Assembly: GCF_014839805.1 (NCBI RefSeq)
Contig: NC_051120.1
Span: forward strand, 868,001-932,000
Direction of reading: 5' to 3'
Origin: Manduca sexta
Lineage: Eukaryota; Arthropoda; Insecta; Lepidoptera; Sphingidae
Length of the DNA: 64,000 nt
Shown: positions 25,165-37,474 of the stretch, piece after piece
Layout of the letters: the number at the start of each line of letters is the position of its first letter
Numbering within the stretch: the stretch's first letter is position 1
Translations under genes and position numbers: made by a program
Notes under the pieces: model-generated
What the model was told of the DNA's origin: nothing
The model's input: the letters and a program-made list of their open reading frames with translations, nothing else
Database searches by the model: none

Positions 25165-25556
25165 TATGTACATGAATGAATGAATCCCTCTTAGCCAAAT
25201 TTCGGCCACGGTGACTAATCTCAATGGAGATCAGCTAGGCACGCGATACTATAGAGCACAATTTTGTGCGCAATACACAGGTGTTCTCTCTGTTACTTCA
25301 CTCTCATAGTCCGGTGAGATGACAATCCGACATGACCGGAGAGATCAGGCACATGACCAATGACTTTACGTGCTGTTCGTATTACGATATCACACTGCCA
25401 ACTTCCCAACTCCGAGCTGCGACTGAGTAATTTTTAAGATGGACCCACTCATATTTTTTTTTGGTTCGACCCGGGATTCAGACCTAGTACCTCAGCGCGG
25501 TAGTCGTATTCGTACCGCGTACGCATTACAACTGTCACCTAGGCACTAACATACTG
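25165..25556 (-). repeat. SINE-C, full-length (about 390 bp)
   Basis: On the minus strand a tRNA-like head (A-box complement CACCTAGGCAC near 25538, B-box complement GGTTCGACCCGGGATTCAGA near 25463-25482) is followed by a T-rich linker. The body contains CATGTCGGATTGTCATCTCA, TAGCTGATCTCC and GTGGCCGAAA and ends in ATTCATTCATT repeats. It is a different body from SINE-A and SINE-B on a similar head. Confidence 0.8.
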
Positions 25557-26171
25557 CCCTAAACTCTTTATTATGTTATTTTACTATTAACCATGCCCTA
25601 TTTTCGAAGAAGTTATGTTATAAAAAAAGAAGATGATTACTTAATATAACGATCACCTAACATTAAGGGCGTTTAGGTCTTCCTTCACTTTAACGCGTGT
25701 TAGTATACTTTATATACATAAAAATCGTTATAGAAAAGTCTCAAGATTCGTAACCGTTTATAACTCTATCATCATCTTGCTCTACAATAACATTCAAGCA
25801 CTGACTCATAAGTATCCAATACACAAAACAATTAAGACAATTATTAAAATCCCAAAATCCGGCGGCGCGGTGCGGCGGCGACTGCGATGAAGTGGGCTAT
25901 GGGCAGTGGGCAGCGTTTTTTTAATTGCCACCCACAGGGGACGCCGGCATATGTCGCCACGAATTAAAATTCCAGTTATACGTTTTGCAGTTTTCAATTG
26001 TACCATGGACGCGCATCGGACAAATTAAATTATTACGGATAGTTTTTGGAGTGTTTTCGTGTAATACTACTACTACTTTCAGAACTACTTTCAGAATGGA
26101 AAGAATGACCTTTACAACATAATATATAAGACAATAACTACATAATAAATAAGATGGTATCTACTATCAAT

Positions 26172-26398
26172 GTAATGGTAAGACTAAGCCGAGTGGAGTC
26201 TAATAAGAAATCGACTGACGAGAGATGATTACGCTTCGACGGTCGACATATTATGCCGGTCTGTTGGTACCGGATATATAAAGGCTGATCCCGAAACACG
26301 ACACACTTACGTGGGCCTCTATGGCGAGTTTTAACATCTTGTATACAGTGTTCACTATCTTGGCGGATATAAAATATATCCTACCACCAGCAAAATGG
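26172..26398 (-). repeat. Repeat E, copy 2
   Basis: Reverse orientation: GACTGACGAGAGATGATTAC, TATTATGCCGGTCTGTTGG, CACACTTACGTGGGCCTCTA and ATCTTGGCGGATATAAAATA. Collinear with copy 1 and lies in intron 1. Confidence 0.8.
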
Positions 26399-26611
26399 GT
26401 GTACTTCCTAAGTGGCTTATTAATATGGCTATAAATCGCATGCAATGTAAGCTCAATGACCCTATTCGAAGTGACGAGGCTGCACGCGCAATGCCTTTAT
26501 CCGTGGTCCGGCACGTGTCCGCCATTCGTTCGAATACTACATTATTGAGTTAGGTGTTAATAAACTAATGTGCTATTGAGGGCTAGATATTATTGATGTT
26601 ATTTGTGTCTT

Positions 26612-26811
26612 GCTTAATTATCGTTCGCTTTAACTGTGAAAGAAAACGTCGAATGGAAATCTACATTATACCTGAGAATTCTCTATAAAAAATTCGAAAG
26701 TATGTAAAGTCAGTCATTAGGCCAACGTGGTGGACTAAGGCTTAAACTGTCTCAATTGTATAGGAGACCCGAGATCAGCAGTGGACAATATATAATACAG
26801 GGGTGGTATTA
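26612..26811 (+). repeat. SINE-A fragment in intron 1
   Basis: Body only: TTATCGTTCGCTTTAACTGT, AGGCCAACGTGGTGGACTAA, CAGCAGTGGACAATATATAA. The tRNA head is lost. Moderately diverged. Confidence 0.8.
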
Positions 26812-29800
26812 CATATTTGTGTGCAATATTGCGGAAATCCATCTGAGAACACAAGAAAAATGATTTGGTTTTAAAAACGAAAAAGATCTTTTGTTAAAAA
26901 AGTGTATTTTTAATCTGAAAATATAAACTGCCTATTCGTTTATGGTTTTAGCTAACTACATATTTAATTACATCAAACGGTTCAGTAGGTCAGCGATGAT
27001 TGCAAACACACATCATTAATTTTGCATTTATATTGTGTACCTAGACGCATATAAAATAATTAAATTCCCAAATATTAATGCCGCCAAGCGACGGGATACT
27101 GAAATCCGACTGAAACGCAATCTCAAGTCTAATGAAATTAAATTAAGAATAATATAATTGGAGAAGGCGCGGCCGCGGGCGCAGGGGGGGGCTACCACAG
27201 CGTTTATTTTGTGTATTCTTTAGGTGTAAATATATATTTAAATATAATGTATTATTTTATAGAAATGGTTATTTTATAAAGAAGAAATTATATAGAAAGT
27301 ATAAAGCATTCATTAGTTTTTACTAAAGCGTTTGCGAAGCTTAAAAACAACTTTTTCATTAGATTTAAGGAAAACCATCGAAAATTTATTACAGATTGAA
27401 TTCTAGGTTTCATTAACAGACGTACATATAAAATTTTTAAATGCAATCTAATATTATATTGCAACTATAAATATTGTTACTTATGCTTATGTTCTTTTAA
27501 AACCATATTTTACGAATTATCATTATCGCTTCAGTAAAAATGATTTTTTTTTTTAAATTATTTATTACTTAAAATTATAAAAAGATAAAAGTACACCAGG
27601 TAACCTGTAGCATGGCTTCATGATGTACTCATATAGATTCTAAAGAGATACCAACTCAACACAAAGAGATTGTAAAAGCCACAAAACTGTTCCGAGCAAG
27701 TGTGTTAGTGCTGTGTAGATGTCTAGATAGGGAGGAATGACCTAGACTGCACCGCTGTTGTGTAGATCGGACATAGTTTCCTTTAGTTTCGAGTACGTAA
27801 CAGACCAAGTTTCTGGCTGGTGTAGATGTTTGAACAATAATGGCTCTTTACCTACTAAGTATTTATCTAATTTTGATTTGTACAAAAAATGACACAAGAT
27901 TCTAGTATTTAAACATATTGAACACAGATTAAGGATAGGACATTTAGAAAATACTGAGATGGTTATTTTCTTAGATACTGCAGTGCTTATTATACTGTAA
28001 TTTATATTATATAGTGTTTTGTCTACATTTTTAGAACTATTTTAGCGCCACATGAATGAAGAAAACACAAAATAATATTATAAGATTATAACTACATAAT
28101 ATTTACAGTGTAACTGGATTACATATGTAGTTAAGTACGCATAATTTATCCAGTACAAAATTAAAAATCACAGCGCATTTCCAATATAATGAGATAATAT
28201 AGCCGTATGGTTGATATGTCGATAACAGAAGTGGACATGCAATACTGCTGTTTGATCCACCGACGCTACAATATGCTACGGCTGGATGTAGCGGGCTACG
28301 GCGTAGGCTTGCTACATGCGACGATGGGTTTCATTGTGAAAATATTTTTGAAGATATTTGAAAATAAGTTATTGAATGAATTGTTTTATACGTAATAAAA
28401 TAATTTACCACATAACATATTATTATATTTACACTCACAAATAATTTTATTTCATGAATCTTGAACGAAGTATTGCAATATATTATTTTTTTAATCATCG
28501 TTATATACCACTATATTAATTACTTAGTAAAGAATATTACTGTTCCAAATTCAAAAACCGACATTAATTCCATCCGCACTGGTTCATATGCGCCAGGCCT
28601 TTCGTTATCACTGGCCAGTTGGTACGCATGTCACACTACACGCCTGCTATCGCTTCATTACAGCGATCGCCGTGTCCTGATATCTGGTAATGATCGCCGA
28701 CATTATTGCGCGTGTGTACTTTGCTGTTGGCTTTGATTGTATAAGTATAGGCATAATTTTGTGATATTATGTTATGTATATATTTTAAAATAATTAATAA
28801 TTACAAGCAGTGACAGATATTGGAAAATGAAAAGTGATAATAATATGCAGTTAAATATTGATATAAACAAAAATAAGCAATAAGCATTTATATGTTTTAC
28901 TTTATAACGCAAGATAATTAAATAACTTATACCATTAATATAAGTGTAAAATTCGCTAATTAATTATTTTTCTATGTGTGCAATTACCCCTAAAGTGACA
29001 ATTATACAGTCCCGTACCCCATTAGGACTAATTTATGGCAATCATCATTCCAATTTCAAATTAATTAACAAAAAGAATCACAGTATTATTAAATTTGATT
29101 TCTCATAAAAACACTGGCTGAAATGTTCTTAAGCAATATTCAGCGGAAGCGAGTGATAAAAAACTGATGAGGCACAGCGTTATGAACAATAAATATCGGA
29201 CCTTTATCGTGAGATAAAATTGGGGTACAATGGCGCGTAAGAATGGAAACGCAGCAGTCTATATCCTTCGCAAACGTGCAAAACACTGCGTAAATCTGAC
29301 GTCAGATGGGGTACAATGTTGCCTTGTTTTTATTTGTTTGGACAGTTTATATGCGTGACTTAGAGTTTTAGAATATATAACCGAACTTGGGAATCTCTGA
29401 ATAAAATTTAACAGTGTTTTTTACGGATACGGATTTGCGTATCGTATAAACAGGAATAGTAATTGTAGTCACTCGTCATGAGACTTATAAACTTAATTTG
29501 TACATCACGAGGAAGATTCCGCCAAACATCTCTGTCCCAAAGCACCCCTTTACCCCACGAAGGCATAATGATGCGTCTAATAAAGACATAGAAACATAAT
29601 CGCGCGAACAACTTTGACAATGACAGGCTCGAAGCTCAAAAGCACACCCAAGCGTCCCAAAACAGGCAGGCAATTAAAACCATACACGTACCAACTTTAT
29701 TTTGACGTGTATTCTTGTAGAACAAGTTTGGCGCGGTAAATATCGCGAAGTGTCTCCCCTCGGGCGGCGGGGGGTGAGGTCGGCAGTGGGCGGGGTGGGG

Positions 29801-30237
29801 TTAAATGAGAGTAGGATTTATTTGTAGATGATAGAGCACAGATTTCGTGCGGTACAACGTGTTTGTTGTGTAGACAATTGTATGAATTAGTTAGAGTACG
29901 TGATACATACGTTACCTTGAGTGCCGTGATTAATAATGTAAGAGCTTTGTTTGTCTAGTCTGTATTGAGATTTGTACCCACGAGTTATTGTTAACCGCAT
30001 TTTGGTTAATGCTTTTATTCGTTTTCAGGAAAATATTTGAATGAAAATGTATTTTATTTTAATGAAATGAATAAAAGACGTGCCTGAACGAACATCATTT
30101 ACGGTTATTTCTCCAATTGTAAGATATTGAACAAAAACAATAGTTGGACACAACAAAGATAGTTTATATTTCTTTAAAGTGTTAACAACAATTCCCACAC
30201 TTATCTAATTTGCTTTTCTTAAATTTTGTCGCCATTA
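26812..30237. other. Intron 1, middle-distal part
   Basis: No exon or repeat family recognised. CG-rich islets: 27168-27191, 28200-28320, 28560-28735 and a G-rich run at about 29760-29805. The open frames 28207-28395 and 28461-28736 lack splice context and known domains. Confidence 0.45.
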
Positions 30238-30378
30238 TCGTACATGTATGTCTCACCAGAATATGAGAGTGAAGTATGAGAATACACTTGTGCACTATAA
30301 TATCGCCTGCGTAGCTGATCTCCGTAGAGATTACCCATCGTGGCCGAAAATTCGTCTAGGACGATTCATTCATTCACA
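30238..30378 (+). repeat. SINE-C 3' fragment
   Basis: ATGAGAGTGAAGTATGAGAA, TAGCTGATCTCC, ATCGTGGCCGAAAATT and GATTCATTCATTCA match the 3' part of SINE-C at 25165-25556 in opposite orientation. The head is absent. Confidence 0.8.
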
Positions 30379-31234
30379 TGTTGTATCTAATACCGTTTTT
30401 GTTTGAGTTATATTTAATCATATTCCATTACACTCACACATTCTAAATCACAATAAACTTCAGTTGAAATAGTTAAATTTGTTTACCCCTAAAAACAAAA
30501 TATCTAACTTTATCACCATAAAACCTCAAATACATAACGGTCCCTTACCCCAAAAAAGGCAAGAGGCTTCCCGGGACCACGTTAACGCATCCCCGCCGTT
30601 CGCTCCTCGTTAGGCCCCTACAAATTGAGACACGGCCGTTAGCGGGGGAGTGAGGTGGCATGGGGTAGAATGGGGCATGTGGTTACGCGAGACACGCGCC
30701 GGTACGCGTCGCTAAAAGCGCACAGATTTTGTGAGATTTCATGCGGGTTACTGTTTTTAATGAGCTAAAATGTTTGAGTTTTTATTTTAAGTGGTAGCTT
30801 TGTTATACGTTATAAAATATGTATTAGTATGTTATGAGTATGTAGTAATAAAAAATCTGATTTTGATTACGAAAATTGCAGTGAAGAAATGATCTTAGGA
30901 TATATAAATAATTTTTTGAAATAATTGCTGAAATGAACTTGTTTTAAAATTTCTATCTATGTTTTAGGAGTATAGATATAATGTTGAGTCATTTATCAAA
31001 TCGGAACTTTTAACTTATCTCTCGGTGGATAAAATTGAAAAGTGAATAAAATTATAAATAAAATAAAACGATTATATAACTATTCTATTGACATATTTAA
31101 ATCATTGTGCGAGCATGTGTGCGACGAAAAGTGATTTTAATATTTTATTAGATACGAAAATACTACAATAGTAAATTGCTAACTGCGGAAGTAATTGGAT
31201 ATAATGTAATGATTTCGTTGATCATGTAAAACAC

Positions 31235-31380
31235 GCGCAAACATACACGCTTTTAATCCCCGTATGGGTAGGCATTCATTGTTCTCCGTGCATATTCCAT
31301 CCCGTGATGTGATAGAGAACGAGCCTATCGCCATAACGGGCACAAATTTCCAGATTCTATGCTGATACACAAAACACATA
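31235..31380 (-). repeat. SINE-B 3' fragment in intron 1
   Basis: CACGCTTTTAATCCCCGTAT, CCATCCCGTGATGTGATAGA and GAGCCTATCGCCATAACGGG match SINE-B in reverse. The tRNA-like head is lost. It lies 600 bp from the full + strand copy at 31983-32252. Confidence 0.8.
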
Positions 31381-31982
31381 TTAAAATTCCATACTTTTTA
31401 CTCTAGCACCATTTCGCAAATAAGTCCCTATCACAGTATTAATTTCAAAATCATTTTGACTTAAACAATACCAAAATACGTTATCACCAAAACTACTGGA
31501 CACCAAAACTAATATCCCCATACAAGTCTAATGCAAATGTCAGTTTGCTGCGGCACAATATTAACAGACAGCGGCCTGCATAATGCATGCCGTCCATGCC
31601 GCAGCCGCTGCAATATGCCGCCGGCAAAAACTACCGGCCAACACTCTCATATCGAACTTTAGTTGACCAACTTGTTTTTTACTCTATTTTACAGGGTGAT
31701 TTATTGAAGTTTTTCGGATGTTTGCTCTTTGGAAGTGGTTTTGTGATGGTCGGTTGGTTTTGGAGATTCTTGGATGGTTATATTATAGTGTATGTGTGCA
31801 ATAATGTAAATTAACCGTTTTATTCTAGTTACAATTTAATTAAAATATAATTTATTGATAGAGTTAACATGCCTACAGTTGTTTAAGTATATGTATTAAG
31901 ATATAGATTGTTCTACTATAATATTCCTCAAACGTAAAGCAATTTCTCGTCTGATAACCTAAAACCTGCGTTCCTGGATGGG

Positions 31983-32252
31983 ATTGCCTCGGTGGCGTAG
32001 TTCTACTGCATGCGCGGTATGACAGCGCTCTGAGGTCCTGGGTTCGAATCCTGGGTCGGGCAAAGTGATATTTGGGTTTTTCTGCTCAGTATCAGCCCGG
32101 AGTCTGGAATTTGTGCCCGATATGGCGATAGGCTCGCCCCCTATCACATCATGGGACGGAACATACTTGGCGAAAAGTGGGTGCCTCGGTTGCGCCTCTG
32201 CATACCCCTTCGGGGATAAATGCGTGATGTTGTGTGTGTGTATAACCTAAAA
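31983..32252 (+). repeat. SINE-B, full-length reference copy
   Basis: The tRNA-like head has A box TGGCGTAGTTCT (31993-32004) and a perfect B box GGGTTCGAATCC (32040-32051). The body carries CAGTATCAGCCCGGAGTCTG, CCCTATCACATCATGGGACG and CCCCTTCGGGGATAAATGCG, and the end is a TGTGTGTGTG tract. About 270 bp. Both pol III boxes are intact, so it is a young-looking tRNA-derived SINE rather than a tRNA gene: there is no acceptor-stem pairing and the sequence continues past the tRNA length. Confidence 0.9.
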
Positions 32253-33756
32253 CCTTCCGCGTTCATTCTAAACTCGACAAATGAAACAATTTAAACGTTT
32301 TAATATTTTATTGTGACAATGAAACTCTATTAAAATAAAGTATTGGAACAACTTACCCCATAAACTATATAACAACGTTATATCTGCCAGTACGAGACAT
32401 ATAAATCTAATGTGCCGTAAACACCGACAGTATTGTAAATAATTCATCACATGCACATAATATATTGCAATAATTTTTGTGCCTTAAGTTGTTTGCTCGT
32501 AAATACTTCTACATGTTTATTTATTATTTACTTTTCAGAGATATTGCTTTTGTTATTTGAGATTAAGATGAGGTACAAAAATTATGGGGTCAATGTAAGG
32601 CGCTGCGCAGATGTGTCAACTGTTTTGGGAACAATACACTACTGTAAATATGTCAGTTCAAGTAACTGAGCAAATACCTATAATATTTAGTGTTATCGGA
32701 TACAAATTAGTACCCTCTACGTGGCGCCTAATTTCTTCTAATGCTGACATCCTCAATATTGATGTTAGCATTAATTTCCACTATTTCATGTTAGTAATAG
32801 TAATTAATCTTGGAGTTGTGACGGCTATGTCAAAGTATATTCACTGTTTTCATTTCGGTTGTCGTTCAACGATTTATTTATTTCAATAAAATACAACCAC
32901 ATCATATATATTTGAAACATCTCTTTAATATACATCAAGTATTAACCATAATAACTGGAAGTAGTCTGAAAAATAATGATTATGAAAAAACAAAATCTTA
33001 ATATATTTAACAAAGGTTTGCAGCGCGTAGTTGAAAAAATGGTAAATAAATAAATGTCGGTATGTACTGTAGTACATTTTTTTAGACAATTATATTTACA
33101 ACTAACCGGAACCGCACAAACAAATCTTTAAGAAATCAATACCTTCTCTACTTTCGACTCTACCTTTCATATCAAATACATAAAAGCTTAACATCAGCAC
33201 GAATGTCATTTAAAACATACATAAAACATAATACCCCATGAAACACTGTCGTAGATATTTTTCATCGCGTGTTATGATGAAGCCTGCGGCCCGGAGGAGG
33301 CGACCCCCCACCGGGGGGCTAAAAATGAAAATAATGATGAAAACGTCGACGCGATGACAAGGGGCTGTTGGAATCGAATACAACTTTTGTATATCAAATT
33401 AGACGGACATTTTGAATTGCACGGAATATTTGATATGTATCTCTTGTTAAAAGGGAATTTGTATCGTGTTTTTATGTAACTAAGTGTTGAGAATAGCGTG
33501 TTGCTTGTTTGAGTTACTTCATGACAGCTCATTAATTACAAATACTAGATGGCAATGCATTTACACCATCACAATAATATGAATACTATATCACCGGATA
33601 CATACATAGACCATGCATTAGTATACTAAAGTGTTCAAATATTTTAAATGACTTCAATAATTAGACCACGATCTAACTGCTATACCGAAGGCCTTTAACG
33701 TATTTCATTTAATTCCAAAACTTTAAACAGAGACATAATACTATCCTTTGTTCCAG

Positions 33757-33956
33757 TGAGCAACGGAGCCCTAAGCGCGTGCGCAGCGCAGTCAGGCGGC
33801 ATGGACAAGGATGGCAAAAAGAAACACACGCGGCCCACGTTCAGCGGGCAGCAGATCTTCGCGCTCGAGAAAACCTTCGAGCAGACCAAGTACCTGGCCG
33901 GACCCGAGCGCGCGAAGCTGGCGTACGCGCTTGGCATGACTGAATCGCAGGTTAAG
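33757..33956 (+). CDS. HGTX: HGTX/Nkx6 homeobox protein, second coding exon (homeodomain residues 1-46)
   Basis: This exon encodes residues 104-170. It starts after a TTCCAG acceptor (33751-33756) in phase 1, matching the donor at 19625. After a linker ([14 protein letters not shown]) comes MDKDGKKKH, which corresponds to LDKDGKRKH of vertebrate Nkx6. The homeodomain follows from residue 125: R5, F8, L16 and F20 are in their standard places, and the stretch [18 protein letters not shown] through [12 protein letters not shown] to MTESQVK is nearly identical to Nkx6.1. The exon stops after homeodomain residue 46 (QVK) at donor GTAAGG (33957-33962), phase 0, so helix-3 residues V47-W48-F49-Q50-N51 must come from a further exon. 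I read the rest of the window for a VWFQNRR-coding stretch (a TGGTTYCA core) and saw none, so the last exon lies beyond 64000. Identity as the NK6 class is very secure. Confidence 0.96.
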
Positions 33957-34099
33957 GTAAGGATATATAATTAGATACTGATAGGATATGCGTAGTCGTG
34001 TCAATGATTATTGTACAGATGGAAATCTGCCATAGTTTCATAATAGTGGTAGGACATTTGTAGCCTAGGATAAAGACTATTGTTGAGTGTAAAGAAAGA

Positions 34100-34255
34100 G
34101 TAAAACAGTCATTAGTGGTCCATATAAGCGTGTCGCGTTTCGAGATTCGCTTGTGTATATCTGTCTTCGAACAGACTGGTATAATTATGTTGACTGGTAA
34201 GGGATAAACATCTCTCTTCAATCTATATACTCTGGCAAGACAGTGGAGGCAATTT
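34100..34255 (+). repeat. Repeat E, copy 3, diverged, just downstream of the homeobox exon
   Basis: GGTCCATATAAGCGTGTCGC, GAACAGACTGGTATAATTAT and AAACATCTCTCTTCAATCTA align with repeat E in order. The copy starts about 143 bases after the HGTX exon 2 donor. Confidence 0.6.
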
Positions 34256-37200
34256 ACTTGTTTTACACCGCAATAATGAGCGAGCGGTAATGTCGATTCA
34301 ATAATATTAGCTATAATGTAGATATCTTAATAAACAATAATAAAATAGCGTCCTCAGTACGTTAGGCCGCTCGGTCACAGAACATATAAACTACCGACAC
34401 GGCGAATCAATTAAAAAAATCAATAAGCCAATTAAAACAGCTACCGCATACGGTCGGGTAGCGGCACCGATGCGCGACACTCGTCCCGCGCACTATAATC
34501 CGATTACACAGATTGAAAACTCAATCACTTAGCCGAGCCGGCGATCAAACGCCACGCTCTATTACTGCAGATTAAGCCGACATGTGGACGTGGACTTTTG
34601 TTTTGTACCGACGGTTAAAATGACTCATGATATTTTAGTACGGGAATTTGTTTTGATTTAGAGGTTATGTTTCAGTTTGTTGCTTTGTGAGTGATTTAAA
34701 GTATTTTATTATATGTTTTATGTTGTGTGAATATATTAGATAACTTATATATAGACTATTATATAGATAACACAACAGTAATTGTTTCACCTATTTAGTT
34801 TTTGAACAATGTGGATAATATTATAATTTCATGATTATTATTATTAATTTGTTTCTTTGTACAAGTGTATTTTTAATTATGTTTATTTCGCTTATTAATA
34901 AAATGCAATCGATACGTGTTTCAAAGAACCTTAATAGTACAAATGTGCAGTTTGCAGTGCAAACAATTACTCTGACATACTTACAATACTTGAACAAAAT
35001 TAGAAGTAACATTAGAATAATCAATACAACACCCCATTCAACTAAACACATCATAACGTATTTCAATTAAACCAAACACACGGGATAGGCGTAAAAAGGC
35101 GCAGTTATAGAACTAATTAGGGTGTGAGAGGGTGCGGTGAGCTGCCGCTAAACGGGGGCTCGCAGGGGCCGCTGGAGCGGAGGGGACGACAACAGCGGCC
35201 CTCACCCTGTGGTCACGAGATGCCGAGATAGATTGAAATTGTTTTATTTTGGTCTATTATTTTATTTAGAACATTGGACTTGGCACTAGTCTAAGTTTGG
35301 TTAAAAGTCTACTAAGTGCTTAATAAATAAATTGGATTAGTTTTTGTAGTTGTTTTGGTCGCTTTAAAACTACAGTTGGGTATAGTGTTATTTTTAATTT
35401 TTAACTTACAAATAAAGTCAACTATAAAGTCTATTTGATTCCAAACTAATTCTGTTATGCTAGTGATTCATGTACATTGCAAATCCTAATTTTTACTTAA
35501 ATCTTTTTCATACGCTTACCAACGCAACGTTTTTCTTTTTAATAAATACTACAGTATTAAGATACTAATAAATATAAAAATACAACAATTTTATAAAAAA
35601 AAAGGAAATATATCCATCTGATCTAATATTTAAACATCGCTTCCTAGTCATAAACTGTAACGATACAAAGCGCTAACATTTTACGACTACATTTATAAGA
35701 TGACAAACATTCGGCCGACTCCTGACGATACATCAAATCCATTAATATCATTATGTTCAGTTGATTTCACTCGCAAACTTTCACTAACGCTCCCCTTGAA
35801 TGATGTGAGGTTCGCTGCACGCGTGCAGGCTGGTTTTATAGGATTTTTTTAGGTTATAGAGTGGACACATTAAACTGAGAGTCGATGGAAAAAATTCTAT
35901 GATTTTATTTTTATTCCAGTTATTTGCGTAGTCAGTGTATATTGAAACCCTTTAAAAGCGTATATTAATAAATTGAGTATTCAGACATGGTCTTTGTTAT
36001 AAAATAAAATAGCCGATAAAAAATTTATTCGATTACATTAAGAATTCTTTGCACAGTTTAATATCATTTCATCTTCAATCTTAAATTTTAATATCAATTT
36101 TGATTCGTATAAAAATAATGTTTTCTATAAAAATGCTTTTTTTATTTTATAATCTCTCCCTAATTTTGCGTTTATGATTCGAATTGATACATCAGTTTAA
36201 CAAATCAGTCCACCGTCAAGCCGACTGACTGCGTGTGCACCGCCTTATTATATAATGGCACGTATCACTTAGTGTAATACAATTTGTGCATTAAACGCGT
36301 CTATAGTCAAAGTACGCGACGAAGGGTGGCGAGTTACTGTGCCTTTCTGTATTCAAAGTCATATATCTTCAGAATATTTAAACTTGTTACGGATGAGTTG
36401 TGAAATATACGAACGTTATAAATTATTTTTGAGATTTAATATTTGGCGGGATTCATTAAATTGCTAAGGAAGCGCTTAATATATCAGATTTTATAAAGAT
36501 ATGTGCGCATATAGTTGAGGTGTCGAGTTTCAGAAATAAAATTATAATCAGCTTCATCTAAACTATAATATAAACTATAATGCATTCTGGAAAAAAACCA
36601 AAAGCTCACTATAAAAGCCTTCAATCAAGGATCAAGCCAATCCATAAAGCCCAACACAATCCACAAAAGCTAAATACGCGTCACACAACAAACGAATGCT
36701 TTCATTCACAAATTGGGCTCAAAAGGCATCGCCATGCTCAATTACGGGACAAATATAACTCAAAACCATCTACAGGATGTTCAACCTTATTCCATTGAAA
36801 TAGAGATGGCAGTGGCGGTACTGGTAGGGTGGTAGGAGCTTTCAATTCCCCGGCATCGATGTCATAGCTCGTTTAGCATTCGATAAAATTAATCCGAAGG
36901 GAAGATTAACATCGTAAGGGTGCGTTATTTACACACGTCTAGGGCTGGTATTTTTTTTGCAATGTTAACGGCCTTTATATTTTTAATGCTTCACTGATAG
37001 ACAGAAGGCGCTTCAAATTTCCTATGATTTGGGAGTTAGGTTAGGTTATGTTGTATTGCCACATGCATCTTTCATACAAATACTACGTTTTATCGTACAC
37101 CATTTTAAATTATTTGAAATTCCATTAATATGATATTCTTATTTTAAATTTAATGTAGGAAAACATCTTCCTAATAACCCTAATTACACTGTGAAATGAA

Positions 37201-37474
37201 TAAAACAATGTTTGAAGGTTATCTTCTTCGTGCCAACCCTACACAAGGGCGCGTATGTATCAGAGTGCAGCGGTGCACAGCCCTTAACGCAATCATCCGC
37301 GACGATTGTTTGCACCACTATATATCATTAATATAACGCTTATTCCCTTTTGTTCCCTTTAATCAATAGAATATTTAAGCCGACTCATTTATGAATGTCC
37401 GCACGCCTACTTAAAGGGTAGGTAGAGACGTAACTCGTACACCTGCGGTTTGTTGTTCTGGGTTATTTTATAAT
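34256..37474. other. Intron 2, proximal part
   Basis: Apart from the islet with the P3 site (34360-34620), a GC-rich block at about 35100-35220 begins GGGTGTGAGAGGGTGCGGTG and ends CGGCCCTCACCCTG; its outer ends can pair (GGGTGTGAGAGG with CCCTCACCCT, imperfect). The rest is AT-rich. A short SINE-B tail scrap lies near 37405-37455. Confidence 0.45.
34496..34506. promoter_or_regulatory. Candidate P3-type homeodomain dimer site
   Basis: TAATCCGATTA is the P3 arrangement (TAAT-N3-ATTA) bound cooperatively by paired-class homeodomains, with the CC/G centre favoured by lysine-50 types such as Otx/Gsc. It lies 540 bases into intron 2, in a GC-richer islet (about 34360-34620) that also has CCAATTAAAA. 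A chance match cannot be excluded. Confidence 0.35.

Larger units (their letters stand above)
30379..33750. other. Intron 1, distal part apart from SINE-B copies
   Basis: A CG-rich islet at about 30540-30725 (TCCCGGGACCACGTTAACGC, ACACGCGCCGGTACGCGTCG) is a regulatory candidate. A GC patch at 33280-33320 contains CCCCCCACCGGGGGG. No coding exon before 33757. Confidence 0.45.
19625..33756 (+). other. HGTX: Intron 1 of HGTX (about 14.1 kb)
   Basis: The intron is bounded by GTAAGT (19625) and TTTGTTCCAG (ending 33756), phase 1. It is AT-rich and contains no other supported gene. It carries copies of SINE-A, SINE-B, SINE-C and repeat E (listed separately) and scattered GC-richer islets that could be regulatory. 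Alternative exons inside it cannot be excluded without transcript data. Confidence 0.88.

Noticed and set aside
32035..32060. Possible tRNA genes at SINE heads (also 49078, 10862, 23097)
   Set aside because: Pol III boxes are present but acceptor stems do not pair and the sequence runs on into SINE bodies.
37030..37056. TTAGGTTAGG, resembling the insect telomere repeat
   Set aside because: Only about two units, in the middle of an intron; chance or a common oligomer.
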